A stretch of 64,000 nucleotides of DNA from assembly GCF_003201775.1 (NCBI RefSeq), contig NZ_QJJZ01000007.1:186001-250000 (forward strand), in the 5' to 3' direction. The stretch is from Arenibacter sp. ARW7G5Y1. GTDB lineage: Bacteria; Bacteroidota; Bacteroidia; Flavobacteriales; Flavobacteriaceae. Each line of letters begins with the position of its first letter. Position 1 is the first letter of the stretch. Positions 37,693 to 47,314 of this stretch are shown here, piece after piece. The notes under the pieces are model-generated. The model saw only the letters and a program-made list of their open reading frames with translations, was not told the origin of the DNA and did no database searches. Position numbers and translations under genes: made by a program.

Positions 37693-38721
37693 ATGCCAGA
37701 AGAACCCATATCCCATATCGATTTTGATGAATTAAATTCAAAGGCCATTTCCCAGCCAATTGTAAGCCATTTGTATACAGCAGATCCCTCTGCACATGTG
37801 TTTGATGGTAAGATTTATATTTACCCCTCCCATGATATTGATGCTGGAGTACCCTTTAACGATAACGGGGATCATTTTGCCATGGAGGATTACCATGTAA
37901 TATCTATGGATACCATTCACGGACCGGCCGTGGATCACGGAGTTGCCCTACATGTTAAGGATGTTCCCTGGGCGAAAAGACAGCTATGGGCTCCCGATGC
38001 CGCTCGTAAAAATGGGAAATATTATCTCTTTTTTCCGGCTAAAAGAGCCGACGGTATTTTTCAAATAGGGGTGGCTATTTCGGGCCGTCCCGAGGGGCCA
38101 TTTATAGCCCAACAGCAACCTATTTTAAAAAGTTATAGCATAGACCCGGCAGTGTATGAAGATGAAGACGGAAGCTATTATATGTATTTTGGAGGTATTT
38201 GGGGAGGACAGCTTCAGAAGTATAGGAAGAACAGCTACAACGATGCGCATGAATTGCCACTGGCCCATGAACCAGCCCTCTTGCCCTTGGTAGCTAAAAT
38301 GACCGATGACCTTTTGCAATTTGCAGAGGACCCCAAGCAGGTGGAAATACTGGACGAATACGGTGACTTACTATTGGCAGGAGATACCCAGAGACGTTTT
38401 TTTGAAGCTTCATGGGTTCATAGGTATGGGGGTAAATACTATTTTTCATATTCTACAGGGGATACCCATTTTATTTGCTATGCGGTAGGGGAGAGTCCCT
38501 ATGGCCCTTTTACGTATTCGGGACGAATTTTAAACCCCGTTGTAGGTTGGACATCACATCATTCCATTTGCGAGGTGGACGGAAAATGGTATCTTTTTTA
38601 TCACGATTCAAGTCTGTCCAAAGGAGTCACCCACTTGAGATCCGTTAAGGTTACGGAGTTGGTCCATAGGCAGGATGGGAGCATAGAAACTATTGACCCC
38701 TACAATAATTTATTAGTGTAA
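37693..38721 (+). CDS. Cytoplasmic GH43 beta-xylosidase/arabinofuranosidase-like enzyme
   Basis: The 342-residue enzyme has no signal peptide, so it is probably cytosolic. The five-bladed propeller active-site triad is visible: base Asp31 (TADPSAHVFDGKIYIYPSHD), pKa-modulating Asp151 (SIDPAVYEDEDGSYYMYFGG) and acid Glu238 (FFEASWVHRYGGKYYFSYST). It should release xylose or arabinose from imported oligomers. It is the last gene of the GH10-GPH-GH43 operon. Its last four codons and stop lie inside dispersed repeat copy B (38709-38894), so the element abuts or has replaced the original C-terminus; the catalytic domain is complete. Confidence 0.93.
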   Translation: MPEEPISHIDFDELNSKAISQPIVSHLYTADPSAHVFDGKIYIYPSHDIDAGVPFNDNGDHFAMEDYHVISMDTIHGPAVDHGVALHVKDVPWAKRQLWAPDAARKNGKYYLFFPAKRADGIFQIGVAISGRPEGPFIAQQQPILKSYSIDPAVYEDEDGSYYMYFGGIWGGQLQKYRKNSYNDAHELPLAHEPALLPLVAKMTDDLLQFAEDPKQVEILDEYGDLLLAGDTQRRFFEASWVHRYGGKYYFSYSTGDTHFICYAVGESPYGPFTYSGRILNPVVGWTSHHSICEVDGKWYLFYHDSSLSKGVTHLRSVKVTELVHRQDGSIETIDPYNNLLV

Positions 38722-38894
38722 CTCAATTTTGAGAAGTCAGTAAGACGCACTTAAAATTGCAAGTTGAACTAATCCCGCTTTTTTGGCGGGATCAAGGTTC
38801 AATACCTCGACCCTAGGTTCGATTCCTATTATTGGGTTCAGGTCCTGCCTTTGTCGGCAGACAGGCCTGCCCTGAGGTTTAATACCCTTTATTG
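38709..38894. repeat. Dispersed direct repeat, copy B (186 bp)
   Basis: It matches 26073-26280 in the same orientation, with about a dozen mismatches or small indels and one fewer 22-bp unit. It has the same ATCCCGC...GCGGGAT hairpin, T-arm-like CTAGGTTCGATTCCTAT and GCCTGCCTTTGTCGGCAGAC unit. It starts within the last codons of the GH43 gene. Confidence 0.9.
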
Positions 38895-38976
38895 CAAATT
38901 TAAATTTTCCGTTTTCACCTCCCTTAGTGGGGTGTCTGAATGTTTAGGCGGGCGTGAATTGTTAGCTGTTTTGCCA

Positions 38977-41900
38977 TTAATTAAGTTGAATGAATTGAAG
39001 GTAATCATTGTTTTTGGCCGCTATAATATAGGATGTTTTATTGGTGTTTATAGGGAGCATGTCCTTAACATCCCCAGGGACAAAAAATCCACTTTGGTCG
39101 GGAGGTACCGATGTAAAACCGCCTTTTCCATTTCCTTTTAGGAAAAGCCCATGCCCGGCGTCATTACGGGGTGTTTCAACTTCGGAGACATGTAGGTTGC
39201 CTGCAATTAAACAATCCAAATAACCATCTTTATCATAGTCTTTCACTAGGATTTTATTGATGCTGGAAGTCTGCGCTTCCCTTGGGAGCAGATGTTGGAC
39301 CAATTTGCCATTTTTATTTTCCAAATAAATACTGGCAAACGATTTTACCTGATAGTGCAGTGAAGATTCCAGTGCCTTTTCACTATAAACATCTTCTAGG
39401 GTAGCCTGGGCAAAACTCTCATAGTCCTGGAATTTTTGTTTAATTCCTGGTATCTGTTGAGAGGAACATTCCCTTCCCCTTAGTGGGTATTGCTTCCCAT
39501 CATTATAATAACTAAGCACAATATCGGCGGCGTTATCCTTGTCAAAGTCATTGGCATAAATATCGAATGTCTCCTCCTTTGTCGCTTTGTACTTGTAGTT
39601 TAAACCATTGTTTCCTACTATGTAATCCATGTCGCCATCCCCATCAAAATCTCCTTGTTCAATGCTCCACCACCATCCGGTTGAATCTTTGGTAAGTCCC
39701 ATTTCCTCAGAAACCTCTTTGAATCCGGTAACAGTATTTTTAAAAACCCTTATGGGCATCCATTCACCGACTACAATAATATCCAACCGATTGTCATTGT
39801 CTATGTCTGAGATTACAGCGCTTGTAGCCATTCCTAGGTTTTCAAACCCTGGCGCATGCATTTCTGAAGAAATGTCAAATTTAACATTATTGGCAGTGCT
39901 TACATTTTGTAGGATATAACTAGTAGCAGGAGACGGATAGTTGCCTGGGACTTGTCTGCCCAAGACCAATAAATCTTCCCTGCCATCATTGTTAAAATCT
40001 GCATGGTACACTTTTGAACCACTATTTTTTATTGGGGGCAAGGCGTTTTTATGGGCTTTTGAGAATTTCCCTGCTCCGTCATTTAGGTATAACCTGTCTT
40101 GTAAGGATTCTGAATTTGGGGAGAATTCATACCCGCCGCTTACTACATAAAGATCATTGTCCCCATCCCCGTCGGCGTCGAAAAGTATAGCTCCTGAATC
40201 CTCGCTTAATTTGTCTTCCTCTAAAAAATAGGAGGCCACTTTTTTAAATGTATTGGATTCTTGAATAAAAACACTTCCAGGAGATCCCGCTGATCCCCCT
40301 ACAAAATAATCATCCATCCCATCGTTGTTCATATCACCAACGGCTATGGCCGGCCCAAAGGCGGACATCTTATGGGGCAGGAGTACTTGTATGCCAAAAT
40401 CGTCAAAGTCATTTTCCTGATGAAGGTATTTGGGAAAGACTTCGCTACTATCCGTTGTAAACAGGAACTTATTGTCTGTGGCAGGAATTTCATGGATACG
40501 GGCGTTGGAATAATCAAAAATTAGGGTCTGATTAGGGTCTATGTTCTTTAGCTCTTCAATTTTACCATCTGCCCAAACCACTTTTAAATGGTCAATTTTG
40601 GGGGACTTGCCCAGCCCGAAATGTAGTTCAGGAGCCACAGAGGATTGAAACCCTCTTGTTAAGGTGAGCTCTTGCATCTGTGTTTGTCCTGCGGTTGTTA
40701 GATACACCCTGTTGCCAAGACCAAATTTATTATCGGGTAATCCGTTAAATTTAATTTTTAGATGCCCATTTAATTCCGAACTTTTATTCTCAAAAACCGA
40801 GGCATAGTCATCAAGGTTATTGGTGATAATTTCGAGATCCCCGTCATTGTCAAGATCGGCGTATACCACCCCATTGGAAAAACCTTTGTATTCAATCCCC
40901 CAGCTTTTGTTTGCTTTCTCGAACTCCAAGTTTCCTTTGTTTCTAAATATAAAGTTGTCTATTTTTTCGGAAGGGATGGCCTGACTCAATTGCAAAAGGC
41001 TGTCTGAACTTAATTTTATGCCCTTTAACTTATTAAAATAGTCATTGTTGTTGATTTCCCTTCTTGTGCCGTTGGATACAAAGAGATCCTTTAGGCCATC
41101 GTTATCAAAATCGGCGAATAAAGGCCCCCAGCTCCAATCGGTGGAGGAGGTTCCCGTAAGCCTCGAAATATTGGAAAAGTGTGGTACCCCGTCTTCAAAT
41201 ACCCCAGAATTCAACTGCATACAGTTATGCATATATTGGTATCCAAATCCTGAATTGACAACGTCCCAAAACAGTGCTATGTTCATACTGGCCATATTGG
41301 TTTTTTTACGCCTATTGTCCTTGGCATCCATATCTACCTGAAAGATATCCAAGTTGCCGTCATTGTTGAAATCGGCAATGTCAGCTCCCATACCGTAGAA
41401 GGATGTATGTTGGGTGGCCTTCTTCACCACTTCCTTAAAAGTGCCATCCTGGTTGTTGATAAACATATAATCGGGAGATCTAAAGTCGTTGGAAACATAG
41501 ATGTCTGGCCAGGTATCATTATTTAGGTCCCCCACGGTGGCACTCAGCGTTAGACCAAAGTTTCTAAGTCCTGATTCGTTGGTGACATTGGTAAATTGAT
41601 CCCCGTCGTTCCGGTACAGATAATCCATATTGGTATCGGATACGTTTTTCATGTTATATAGGTAGACAAATGAAGGTGAATCAAATTTGGTAGGAGGATA
41701 ATTGGCAACGTATAGATCCAAATCCCCATCTTTGTCATAATCGAAAAAAGTGGCCTGTACACTATTTCCCAAATTGTCCACTCCATATTTCTCGGCCATT
41801 TCCTCAAAAGTACCGTCGCCTTTATTCACAAACAATTGATTGTTTTTTTTGCCAAATTTGCCCCCCACAGAGCAATAGATGTCCAGCCATCCGTCTCCAT

Positions 41901-42282
41901 TTATATCGGCCATGGTTACCCCGGTGTACCAACGGTCGTCCCCGCTTACGCCGGCATTTTCGGTAATATCCTCAAATTCTAGGTTCCCTTTGTTCAAATA
42001 TAGTTTGTTGGGTACTTGATTCCCCGTGAAATAGATGTCCAATAGGCCATCATTGTTAATGTCACCGGTTGCTACACCACCTCCCATATATAGATAGGAA
42101 TAGGTAAAATAATTTAAGGAATCATTTTCTGTAAGGAGGTTACTAAAGGTGATTCCCGTTTTAGGATGATCCAGGGATCTAAATATTTTGCCTCCGTTCA
42201 ATTCCTCGTTTTTGGAACAATTGACCAATAGCATCAAACCAATTGAAGCAAGAACGATTTTCCCAATCTCTGTAATTTTCAT
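38977..42282 (-). CDS. VCBS/FG-GAP-repeat lipoprotein with ASPIC/UnbV segment (CRTAC1-like)
   Basis: The 1101-residue lipoprotein has a lipobox (LMLLVNC, Cys22). It is built of integrin-like FG-GAP/VCBS beta-propeller repeats with Ca-binding DxNxDGxxD loops (DINNDGLLDIY, DINGDGWLDIY, DYDKDGDLDLY, DLNNDTWPDIY, DFDNDGLKDLF, DGDGDNDLY). An ASPIC/UnbV segment lies in the middle, about 530-600 (GNRVYLTTAGQTQMQELTLT, HLKVVWADGKIEELKNI). A second propeller follows. Proteins of this kind often follow SusC/SusD pairs and are thought to be surface glycan-binding or scaffold proteins; none of that is proven here. It is downstream of susD on the same strand, but a strong hairpin terminator separates them. 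Confidence 0.9.
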   Translation of the reverse strand: MKITEIGKIVLASIGLMLLVNCSKNEELNGGKIFRSLDHPKTGITFSNLLTENDSLNYFTYSYLYMGGGVATGDINNDGLLDIYFTGNQVPNKLYLNKGNLEFEDITENAGVSGDDRWYTGVTMADINGDGWLDIYCSVGGKFGKKNNQLFVNKGDGTFEEMAEKYGVDNLGNSVQATFFDYDKDGDLDLYVANYPPTKFDSPSFVYLYNMKNVSDTNMDYLYRNDGDQFTNVTNESGLRNFGLTLSATVGDLNNDTWPDIYVSNDFRSPDYMFINNQDGTFKEVVKKATQHTSFYGMGADIADFNNDGNLDIFQVDMDAKDNRRKKTNMASMNIALFWDVVNSGFGYQYMHNCMQLNSGVFEDGVPHFSNISRLTGTSSTDWSWGPLFADFDNDGLKDLFVSNGTRREINNNDYFNKLKGIKLSSDSLLQLSQAIPSEKIDNFIFRNKGNLEFEKANKSWGIEYKGFSNGVVYADLDNDGDLEIITNNLDDYASVFENKSSELNGHLKIKFNGLPDNKFGLGNRVYLTTAGQTQMQELTLTRGFQSSVAPELHFGLGKSPKIDHLKVVWADGKIEELKNIDPNQTLIFDYSNARIHEIPATDNKFLFTTDSSEVFPKYLHQENDFDDFGIQVLLPHKMSAFGPAIAVGDMNNDGMDDYFVGGSAGSPGSVFIQESNTFKKVASYFLEEDKLSEDSGAILFDADGDGDNDLYVVSGGYEFSPNSESLQDRLYLNDGAGKFSKAHKNALPPIKNSGSKVYHADFNNDGREDLLVLGRQVPGNYPSPATSYILQNVSTANNVKFDISSEMHAPGFENLGMATSAVISDIDNDNRLDIIVVGEWMPIRVFKNTVTGFKEVSEEMGLTKDSTGWWWSIEQGDFDGDGDMDYIVGNNGLNYKYKATKEETFDIYANDFDKDNAADIVLSYYNDGKQYPLRGRECSSQQIPGIKQKFQDYESFAQATLEDVYSEKALESSLHYQVKSFASIYLENKNGKLVQHLLPREAQTSSINKILVKDYDKDGYLDCLIAGNLHVSEVETPRNDAGHGLFLKGNGKGGFTSVPPDQSGFFVPGDVKDMLPINTNKTSYIIAAKNNDYLQFIQLN

Positions 42283-42331
42283 TGCTTTTATATTTAATTC
42301 GTGGTGATAATTTACGTCAATTATACCTTAT

Positions 42332-42362
42332 AAAAAACAGCGTACCTGGGCACGCTGTTTTA
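42332..42362. terminator. Terminator hairpin between susD and the VCBS lipoprotein gene
   Basis: A 10-bp stem AAAACAGCGT (42334-42343) / ACGCTGTTTT (42352-42361) has an 8-nt loop. On the minus strand it is followed by a T-run. It lies 37 bp past the SusD stop and 50 bp before the VCBS gene start, so it may attenuate expression of the latter. Confidence 0.78.
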
Positions 42363-42398
42363 AAACTAACTAATTAACCAACCAAATTATTTATAATT

Positions 42399-43910
42399 TT
42401 AATAGCCAGGATTTTGATCTTCTGAATTTATATTTTCATTTGAAGTAATTTCGGAAAGCGGTATTGGGAATAGTTCGCTCTTGCCGGCTTGAAAGCCTGT
42501 TCCTTCCAAAAATTCGGCGGCAATTCCCCAACGGATCAAATCGTTGAACCTAACCTGTTCCCCGGCCAGCTCCACCTTGCGTTCATGTACAATGGCATCA
42601 AAAACCTCTGATTTTGATAGGGTGGTGGGTAATGCGGGCATCATGACACTTGGTCTTGATCTAACCTCGTTAATGTATCCTACCGCATTTGCCTGGGTCC
42701 CTACCTCATTTTCACATTCCGCCATCATGAGAAGTACATCGGCATATCTCATCACTTTGAAATTAATTCCCGAATTGGTCTCTTCATGTGCCCGTTGGTA
42801 ATAATTTTGATATTTTTTCCAACCTGCACGTCTATTTTGCGCAATGTACACTTCCCCTTCAGGGATGGGATCCGGAGGTGTTCCGGTACGCACTGTTCCT
42901 CCTGGAAAAGTGTCTCCTTCAGAATAGAAGCAGTCTTTAAAGCGCGGGTCCCCTAACTCATATTCGTCCAGAAGATCATCTGATGGATAAACGTTGAACC
43001 AATCGTTAAAGCCATATTCCTGGCCTCTAAAGGTAATCTCGTTCAATCGGTCTCCAGAACTACCATCTCCCCATCCAGAACCACCAATGGAGGTGTCATA
43101 GGCTACTTCAAAAATAGATTCAGGACCGTATTCTGTTTGTTCCTTAAAATTGTCGAAATAGTTTTCTTCCAATTGGTATTTACCATAGACTTTTTCAAAA
43201 TTGTCAAGGGCAAGCCTGTGTTCCCCTCTAAACAGATATACTTTACCTAAAAAAGCCAAAGCGGCCTCTTTGGTAGCCCTTCCCAAGGTTGTCTCCTCTC
43301 CTTTGGCTAGTAGGGTGTTGGATGCATCGGTCAAGTCATTGATAATTTGTTCGTAGACCTGCTCTTTTGGGCTTCTGGGGTATCCTACAATATCGTCCGG
43401 AATGGTAGTAATAAGTGGCACATCGCCAAATCGGGTTACCAAAAAGAAATAATAAAGGGCCCTTAAAAATTTGGCCTCCCCTATGTACTTGCTTTTATGG
43501 GCCTGTGACAATTTGTTTTCGGGTATCGCATTTATTTTTTCTTCGTTGCCTATGACGAAGTTGGCCTTGTTGATACCTTTATAACAGCTGTTCCAGTATA
43601 GTCCAATGGCACCGTGGGCAGAATTGAAGGAAAATTGTAGGTATTCCCTTTTATCCGCTTCCAATTGGGAGTTGCCGCCATTTTCATGGGACATATTGTC
43701 CATCATAAAAAACATATGCCGGGTATAGAGGCCTTGTGTTTGTAGGTTGGCGTACACGGCCGTAACGGATGATTCTACCTGTCCTGCGTCCGAGAAAAAA
43801 GTTTCTGGGGCTATGTTGTTTTCATTGATAAGTTCAAGGCCACTATTGTCACACGAAAGAGTGAACAATAGGCCGATTACGGTGGCGGTAATATATTTAT
43901 ATTTTCTCAT
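42399..43910 (-). CDS. SusD/RagB-family nutrient-binding outer-membrane lipoprotein
   Basis: The 503-residue lipoprotein has a lipobox ending at Cys20 (LLFTLSC). The SusD fold shows ETFFSDAGQVESSVTAVYAN, the TPR-like helices with GEAKFLRALYYFFLVTRFGDV, YEQIINDLTDASNTL, ATKEAALAFLGKVYLFRGEH, and the C-terminal VMRYADVLLMMAECENEVGT, INEVRSRPSVMMP, HERKVELAGEQVRFNDLIRW. It captures glycan at the cell surface and closes the SusC barrel. It lies nine bp after susC in the same operon. The ligand is inferred from the locus to be a small sugar such as sucrose rather than a polymer, because no extracellular glycoside hydrolase is encoded with it. Confidence 0.96.
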   Translation of the reverse strand: MRKYKYITATVIGLLFTLSCDNSGLELINENNIAPETFFSDAGQVESSVTAVYANLQTQGLYTRHMFFMMDNMSHENGGNSQLEADKREYLQFSFNSAHGAIGLYWNSCYKGINKANFVIGNEEKINAIPENKLSQAHKSKYIGEAKFLRALYYFFLVTRFGDVPLITTIPDDIVGYPRSPKEQVYEQIINDLTDASNTLLAKGEETTLGRATKEAALAFLGKVYLFRGEHRLALDNFEKVYGKYQLEENYFDNFKEQTEYGPESIFEVAYDTSIGGSGWGDGSSGDRLNEITFRGQEYGFNDWFNVYPSDDLLDEYELGDPRFKDCFYSEGDTFPGGTVRTGTPPDPIPEGEVYIAQNRRAGWKKYQNYYQRAHEETNSGINFKVMRYADVLLMMAECENEVGTQANAVGYINEVRSRPSVMMPALPTTLSKSEVFDAIVHERKVELAGEQVRFNDLIRWGIAAEFLEGTGFQAGKSELFPIPLSEITSNENINSEDQNPGY

Positions 43911-43919
43911 GTCTATATT

Positions 43920-46900
43920 TTAAAATGAAACTTGTATGCCTAGAAGTAAGGATTTGGGCTGAGGGTAGTTACCTCTATCAATACCAACTTCAAAATTTGA
44001 GTTATTATTGGGTTTACCTATCTCGGGATCTAAGCCGGAATAATCTGTAAGTGTTACAAGGTTCTGTCCACTTATATACATCCTTAATTTGTTAATATGT
44101 TTGTTGAGCATATCACCTTTAATACTATAACCCAAAGAAATATTCTTCAAGCGGGTATAGGACCCATCCTCTATAAAGCGGTCAGAGGCCGAAACGTTCT
44201 GGGTAGAACCAAAGGCTCGTGGCACTTCGTTGGAAGTACCTGGTCCTGTCCAACGGTTTAGGACCGCGGTGCCCGCATTGAACAATCGTGGCATTCCTTC
44301 TAGGTCATATATATTGGTGTTGTAAATACTATTGCCGGAAACTCCGCTAATAAAAGCATTAAAATCCCATCTCTTATAGCCTGCCGATAAGTTAAGGCCA
44401 TAGGTTAGATCAGGGAAGGCGCTTCCCAAAATGGTACGGTCCTGATCATTTATGTTTCCATCGTTGTTCAAGTCCTTGAAACGAATGTCCCCTGGTTGTA
44501 CGGCAGTCTGTGATGGGTTGGCAGTAAAAACGGCATTTACCTCACTTTGGTCCTGATAGACACCATCGGTTACTTTCCCATAAAAATGAAACAAGGTTTC
44601 GCCAACGGCCAACCTGGTAAGGTTCTCATTTTCAAATCCACCCCCTACTAGCTGATCAAGGCCACCCAAGGAAAGAGCTTCATTTTTACTGGTACCCAGA
44701 TTTAAATTGGCAGACCATGTAAAATCGCCTTCAAAATCATTATAGCCCAAAGAGATTTCAAAACCTTTGGTTTGTACGGAACCGACATTGGACCATTTGT
44801 AATTTTTGAGAAAACCGAACGAATCTGCAAGGTTCAACTGCATTAAGAGGTCGTTACTGGTGTTGTCATAATATTCCAGAGCCAAGGTTATCTTTTCGTT
44901 CATAAGACCAAGGTCCAACCCAATATTAACCATGGTTGTCTCCTCCCATTTTAGATCTGGATTTGAAACGCCTTCGGCAGTAACACCAACATAGTTGGTT
45001 CCTCCAAAAGGGTAATTGAAATTGGGAGAGAGGGATGTAGTATAGGTGTAATCCTCAGATTTGTCATTACCTACAATACCCCAACTTCCCCTAAGCTTAA
45101 AGGTACTAAATGAGGAATCTTCCAAAAAGGCTTCCTTTGCAAGGTTCCAGCCTGCAGCCAGTGAAGGGAACCAACCCCATCTGTTGTTAGCTCCGAACCG
45201 TGAAGAAGCATCCCTTCGCAATGAGGCAGCAAAAATATAGCGTTGATCATAATTATAGTTCAACCTACCCAAATAGCTTACCCTTGCATATTTGGTAGTG
45301 GCAGATGAAATATTGGCATCCTGATTGGAAAGTTCCTTGATGGTATTGCTCAAGTAATTTCTACTGTTATTATTGATGTAGGAGTTCTTGGCATCTTGGC
45401 GTTCATATAGTAATAGCAGTTCAAAATTATGAAGGTCATTGAAAGACTTGGTATAATTAAGGCTGTTGGTGAAAATAATATCCTTATTAATTCCTGTGTT
45501 CTTAACAATATTGGCATAGACCTGTGTCCCTGTCCCGGTATTTTCACTATCCTGGTTATATGCCGGGGTAAATTGTTCGTTTAGATAATTATCATAGATG
45601 AGGCCCAGTTGTGATTTAAAATTAAGACCATCCAAAATTTCGTATTCCCCATAAATGCTTCCATTTACAATTACGTTCTTATTGGAGAAATCCCTTAATT
45701 TTTGAATTCGAACAGGGTTTTCGGCATCCTGTCCATCGTTGGAGCTACTTGGGCCTTGGAACCCACCTAAATTGGCACTATTGTAAACTGGTAGATAGGG
45801 AGCCATTTTGATGGCGTGCTCTATTAAAGATCTACCGGAGTTTAGGCCACCTTCAGGATTCTGGTCATTGAATGAAAGTGCGAGTGTTTCCCCCAAGCGC
45901 AATTTTCCAGAAGTAAAATTACTATTGGCCCTAAAGGAATATCGTTTAAATCCGGTTCCAATTATTGCACCTTCCTGGTCTTGGTAATTAGAGGAGAATC
46001 TGTAATTGCTGTTTTCTCCTCCTCCGGAAATTCCCAAATCGAAATTTTGGATGAGGCCTGAAGTAAAGAGCTCATCCTGCCAATCGGTATTTAGGCCAGA
46101 TTTACTGGCCGGTGTATTCGGGGTAAATCCAAAAGCATCAGTGGCATATTTTAAATATTGTTCCGTATTTAGCAAGTCATATCTGTTGGTTACGAACTGT
46201 ACACCCGTATAGGAATCAAAATCAATACTAACTAGACCGTTGCGACTACCTTTTTTGGTGGTTACCATAATAACACCATTGGCGCCCAAGGAACCATAAA
46301 TGGCAGTAGTTGAAGCGTCCTTTAAAATGTTGATGTTATCTATATCTCCTGGGTTCAATCCTGAAAGTCCTGAATTGGAAATAACACCATCTATAACATA
46401 TAAGGGGGAGCTATTGTTCATAGTCCCCAAACCACGGATCCGTACTTCAGGTGCAGTACCTGGAGATCCATTGCTGATAACCGTAATACCTGCTGCTCTC
46501 CCTTGCAAGGCAGATTCGGCATTGGTAACAGGTATGGCAGTAATGTCCTCGGACTTTATAGTGGAAATGGCTCCGGTTACTTCGGATCTACTCTGGGTAC
46601 CATAACCCACTACCACAACTTCTTCCAAGGCTTCAAGGTCCTGAACAAGGCTTACATCAATGGATGTTCTGCCATTTAGGGCAATTGTCATTTTCTCATA
46701 TCCTAAATAAGTAATGACCAAACTGGCATTGGAAGGAACATCGGGTAAGGTAAATTTTCCATCAAAATCGCTGGTGGTACCGATCGTGGTACCCGAAATC
46801 ACAATGGTGGCCCCTGGTAATGGAATACCAGTGTCATCAGAAACAACACCGCTGACCGTAGATGTTTGTGAATAGGCAAAATGCCCGATAAATACAACAA

Positions 46901-46931
46901 TCGCAATTATTGCGTGTTTAAATTTAATCAT
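43920..46931 (-). CDS. SusC/RagA-family TonB-linked outer-membrane importer
   Basis: The 1003-residue protein has a signal peptide (HAIIAIVVFIGHFAYSQ) and a CarboxypepD_reg-like domain at about 24-105 (TVSGVVSDDTGIPLPGATIV, SDFDGKFTLPDVPSNASLVI). The SusC-typical LEEVVVVGYGTQSRSEVTGA follows, then the plug (AESALQGRAAGITVISNGSP, VRIRGLGTMNNSSPLYVIDG) and the barrel to YPQPKSLLLGIQVSF. It imports glycans across the outer membrane with TonB energy, paired with SusD. It is the first gene of susC-susD, downstream of and on the same strand as a LacI regulator gene. A TATATTTG -7 element lies 66 bp before its start. Confidence 0.97.
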   Translation of the reverse strand: MIKFKHAIIAIVVFIGHFAYSQTSTVSGVVSDDTGIPLPGATIVISGTTIGTTSDFDGKFTLPDVPSNASLVITYLGYEKMTIALNGRTSIDVSLVQDLEALEEVVVVGYGTQSRSEVTGAISTIKSEDITAIPVTNAESALQGRAAGITVISNGSPGTAPEVRIRGLGTMNNSSPLYVIDGVISNSGLSGLNPGDIDNINILKDASTTAIYGSLGANGVIMVTTKKGSRNGLVSIDFDSYTGVQFVTNRYDLLNTEQYLKYATDAFGFTPNTPASKSGLNTDWQDELFTSGLIQNFDLGISGGGENSNYRFSSNYQDQEGAIIGTGFKRYSFRANSNFTSGKLRLGETLALSFNDQNPEGGLNSGRSLIEHAIKMAPYLPVYNSANLGGFQGPSSSNDGQDAENPVRIQKLRDFSNKNVIVNGSIYGEYEILDGLNFKSQLGLIYDNYLNEQFTPAYNQDSENTGTGTQVYANIVKNTGINKDIIFTNSLNYTKSFNDLHNFELLLLYERQDAKNSYINNNSRNYLSNTIKELSNQDANISSATTKYARVSYLGRLNYNYDQRYIFAASLRRDASSRFGANNRWGWFPSLAAGWNLAKEAFLEDSSFSTFKLRGSWGIVGNDKSEDYTYTTSLSPNFNYPFGGTNYVGVTAEGVSNPDLKWEETTMVNIGLDLGLMNEKITLALEYYDNTSNDLLMQLNLADSFGFLKNYKWSNVGSVQTKGFEISLGYNDFEGDFTWSANLNLGTSKNEALSLGGLDQLVGGGFENENLTRLAVGETLFHFYGKVTDGVYQDQSEVNAVFTANPSQTAVQPGDIRFKDLNNDGNINDQDRTILGSAFPDLTYGLNLSAGYKRWDFNAFISGVSGNSIYNTNIYDLEGMPRLFNAGTAVLNRWTGPGTSNEVPRAFGSTQNVSASDRFIEDGSYTRLKNISLGYSIKGDMLNKHINKLRMYISGQNLVTLTDYSGLDPEIGKPNNNSNFEVGIDRGNYPQPKSLLLGIQVSF

Positions 46932-47314
46932 AGTTTACAGTTTAAGTTAGTTGATTTACAATAATGCACCTTCAAGTAAATGAGGATGTATCAGGACAAA
47001 TATATACTCAAGGCTGTGTTGGGAAATATCAGATATGAAGCAAATAATGAGAATTATGTTGCACAAGGTCCTTATAAATGGGAATACGTAAATTATTATA
47101 TGGTATAATTATAAATATGGTATATGCATTACTTGGCGGTTATGTTGATGCCACAGCGCGTATATCAACAGAAATGGAAGTAAAATGGGAATTTGTGGTG
47201 TTTTGTTGAGTTGGTGCCCAATTTGTATTTTGGGTTATAGCCATGTCCCCTTTTGAAGTTACAGGCAAAAGCTATTTGAAATTATTGGAAAGGAAATATT
47301 CTTATAACTTGGAT
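46932..47314. other. Intergenic region between lacI-type regulator and susC
   Basis: No gene is present. It contains the probable susC promoter (-7 element at 46997-47004). No copy of the AAATCGTTTTCGTT motif found before lacI was seen here. Confidence 0.5.
46997..47004 (-). promoter_or_regulatory. Bacteroidota -7 element (TATATTTG) for susC
   Basis: Read on the minus strand it is a perfect TAnnTTTG match, 66 bp upstream of the susC start codon. The -33 box is not clear. Confidence 0.5.
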
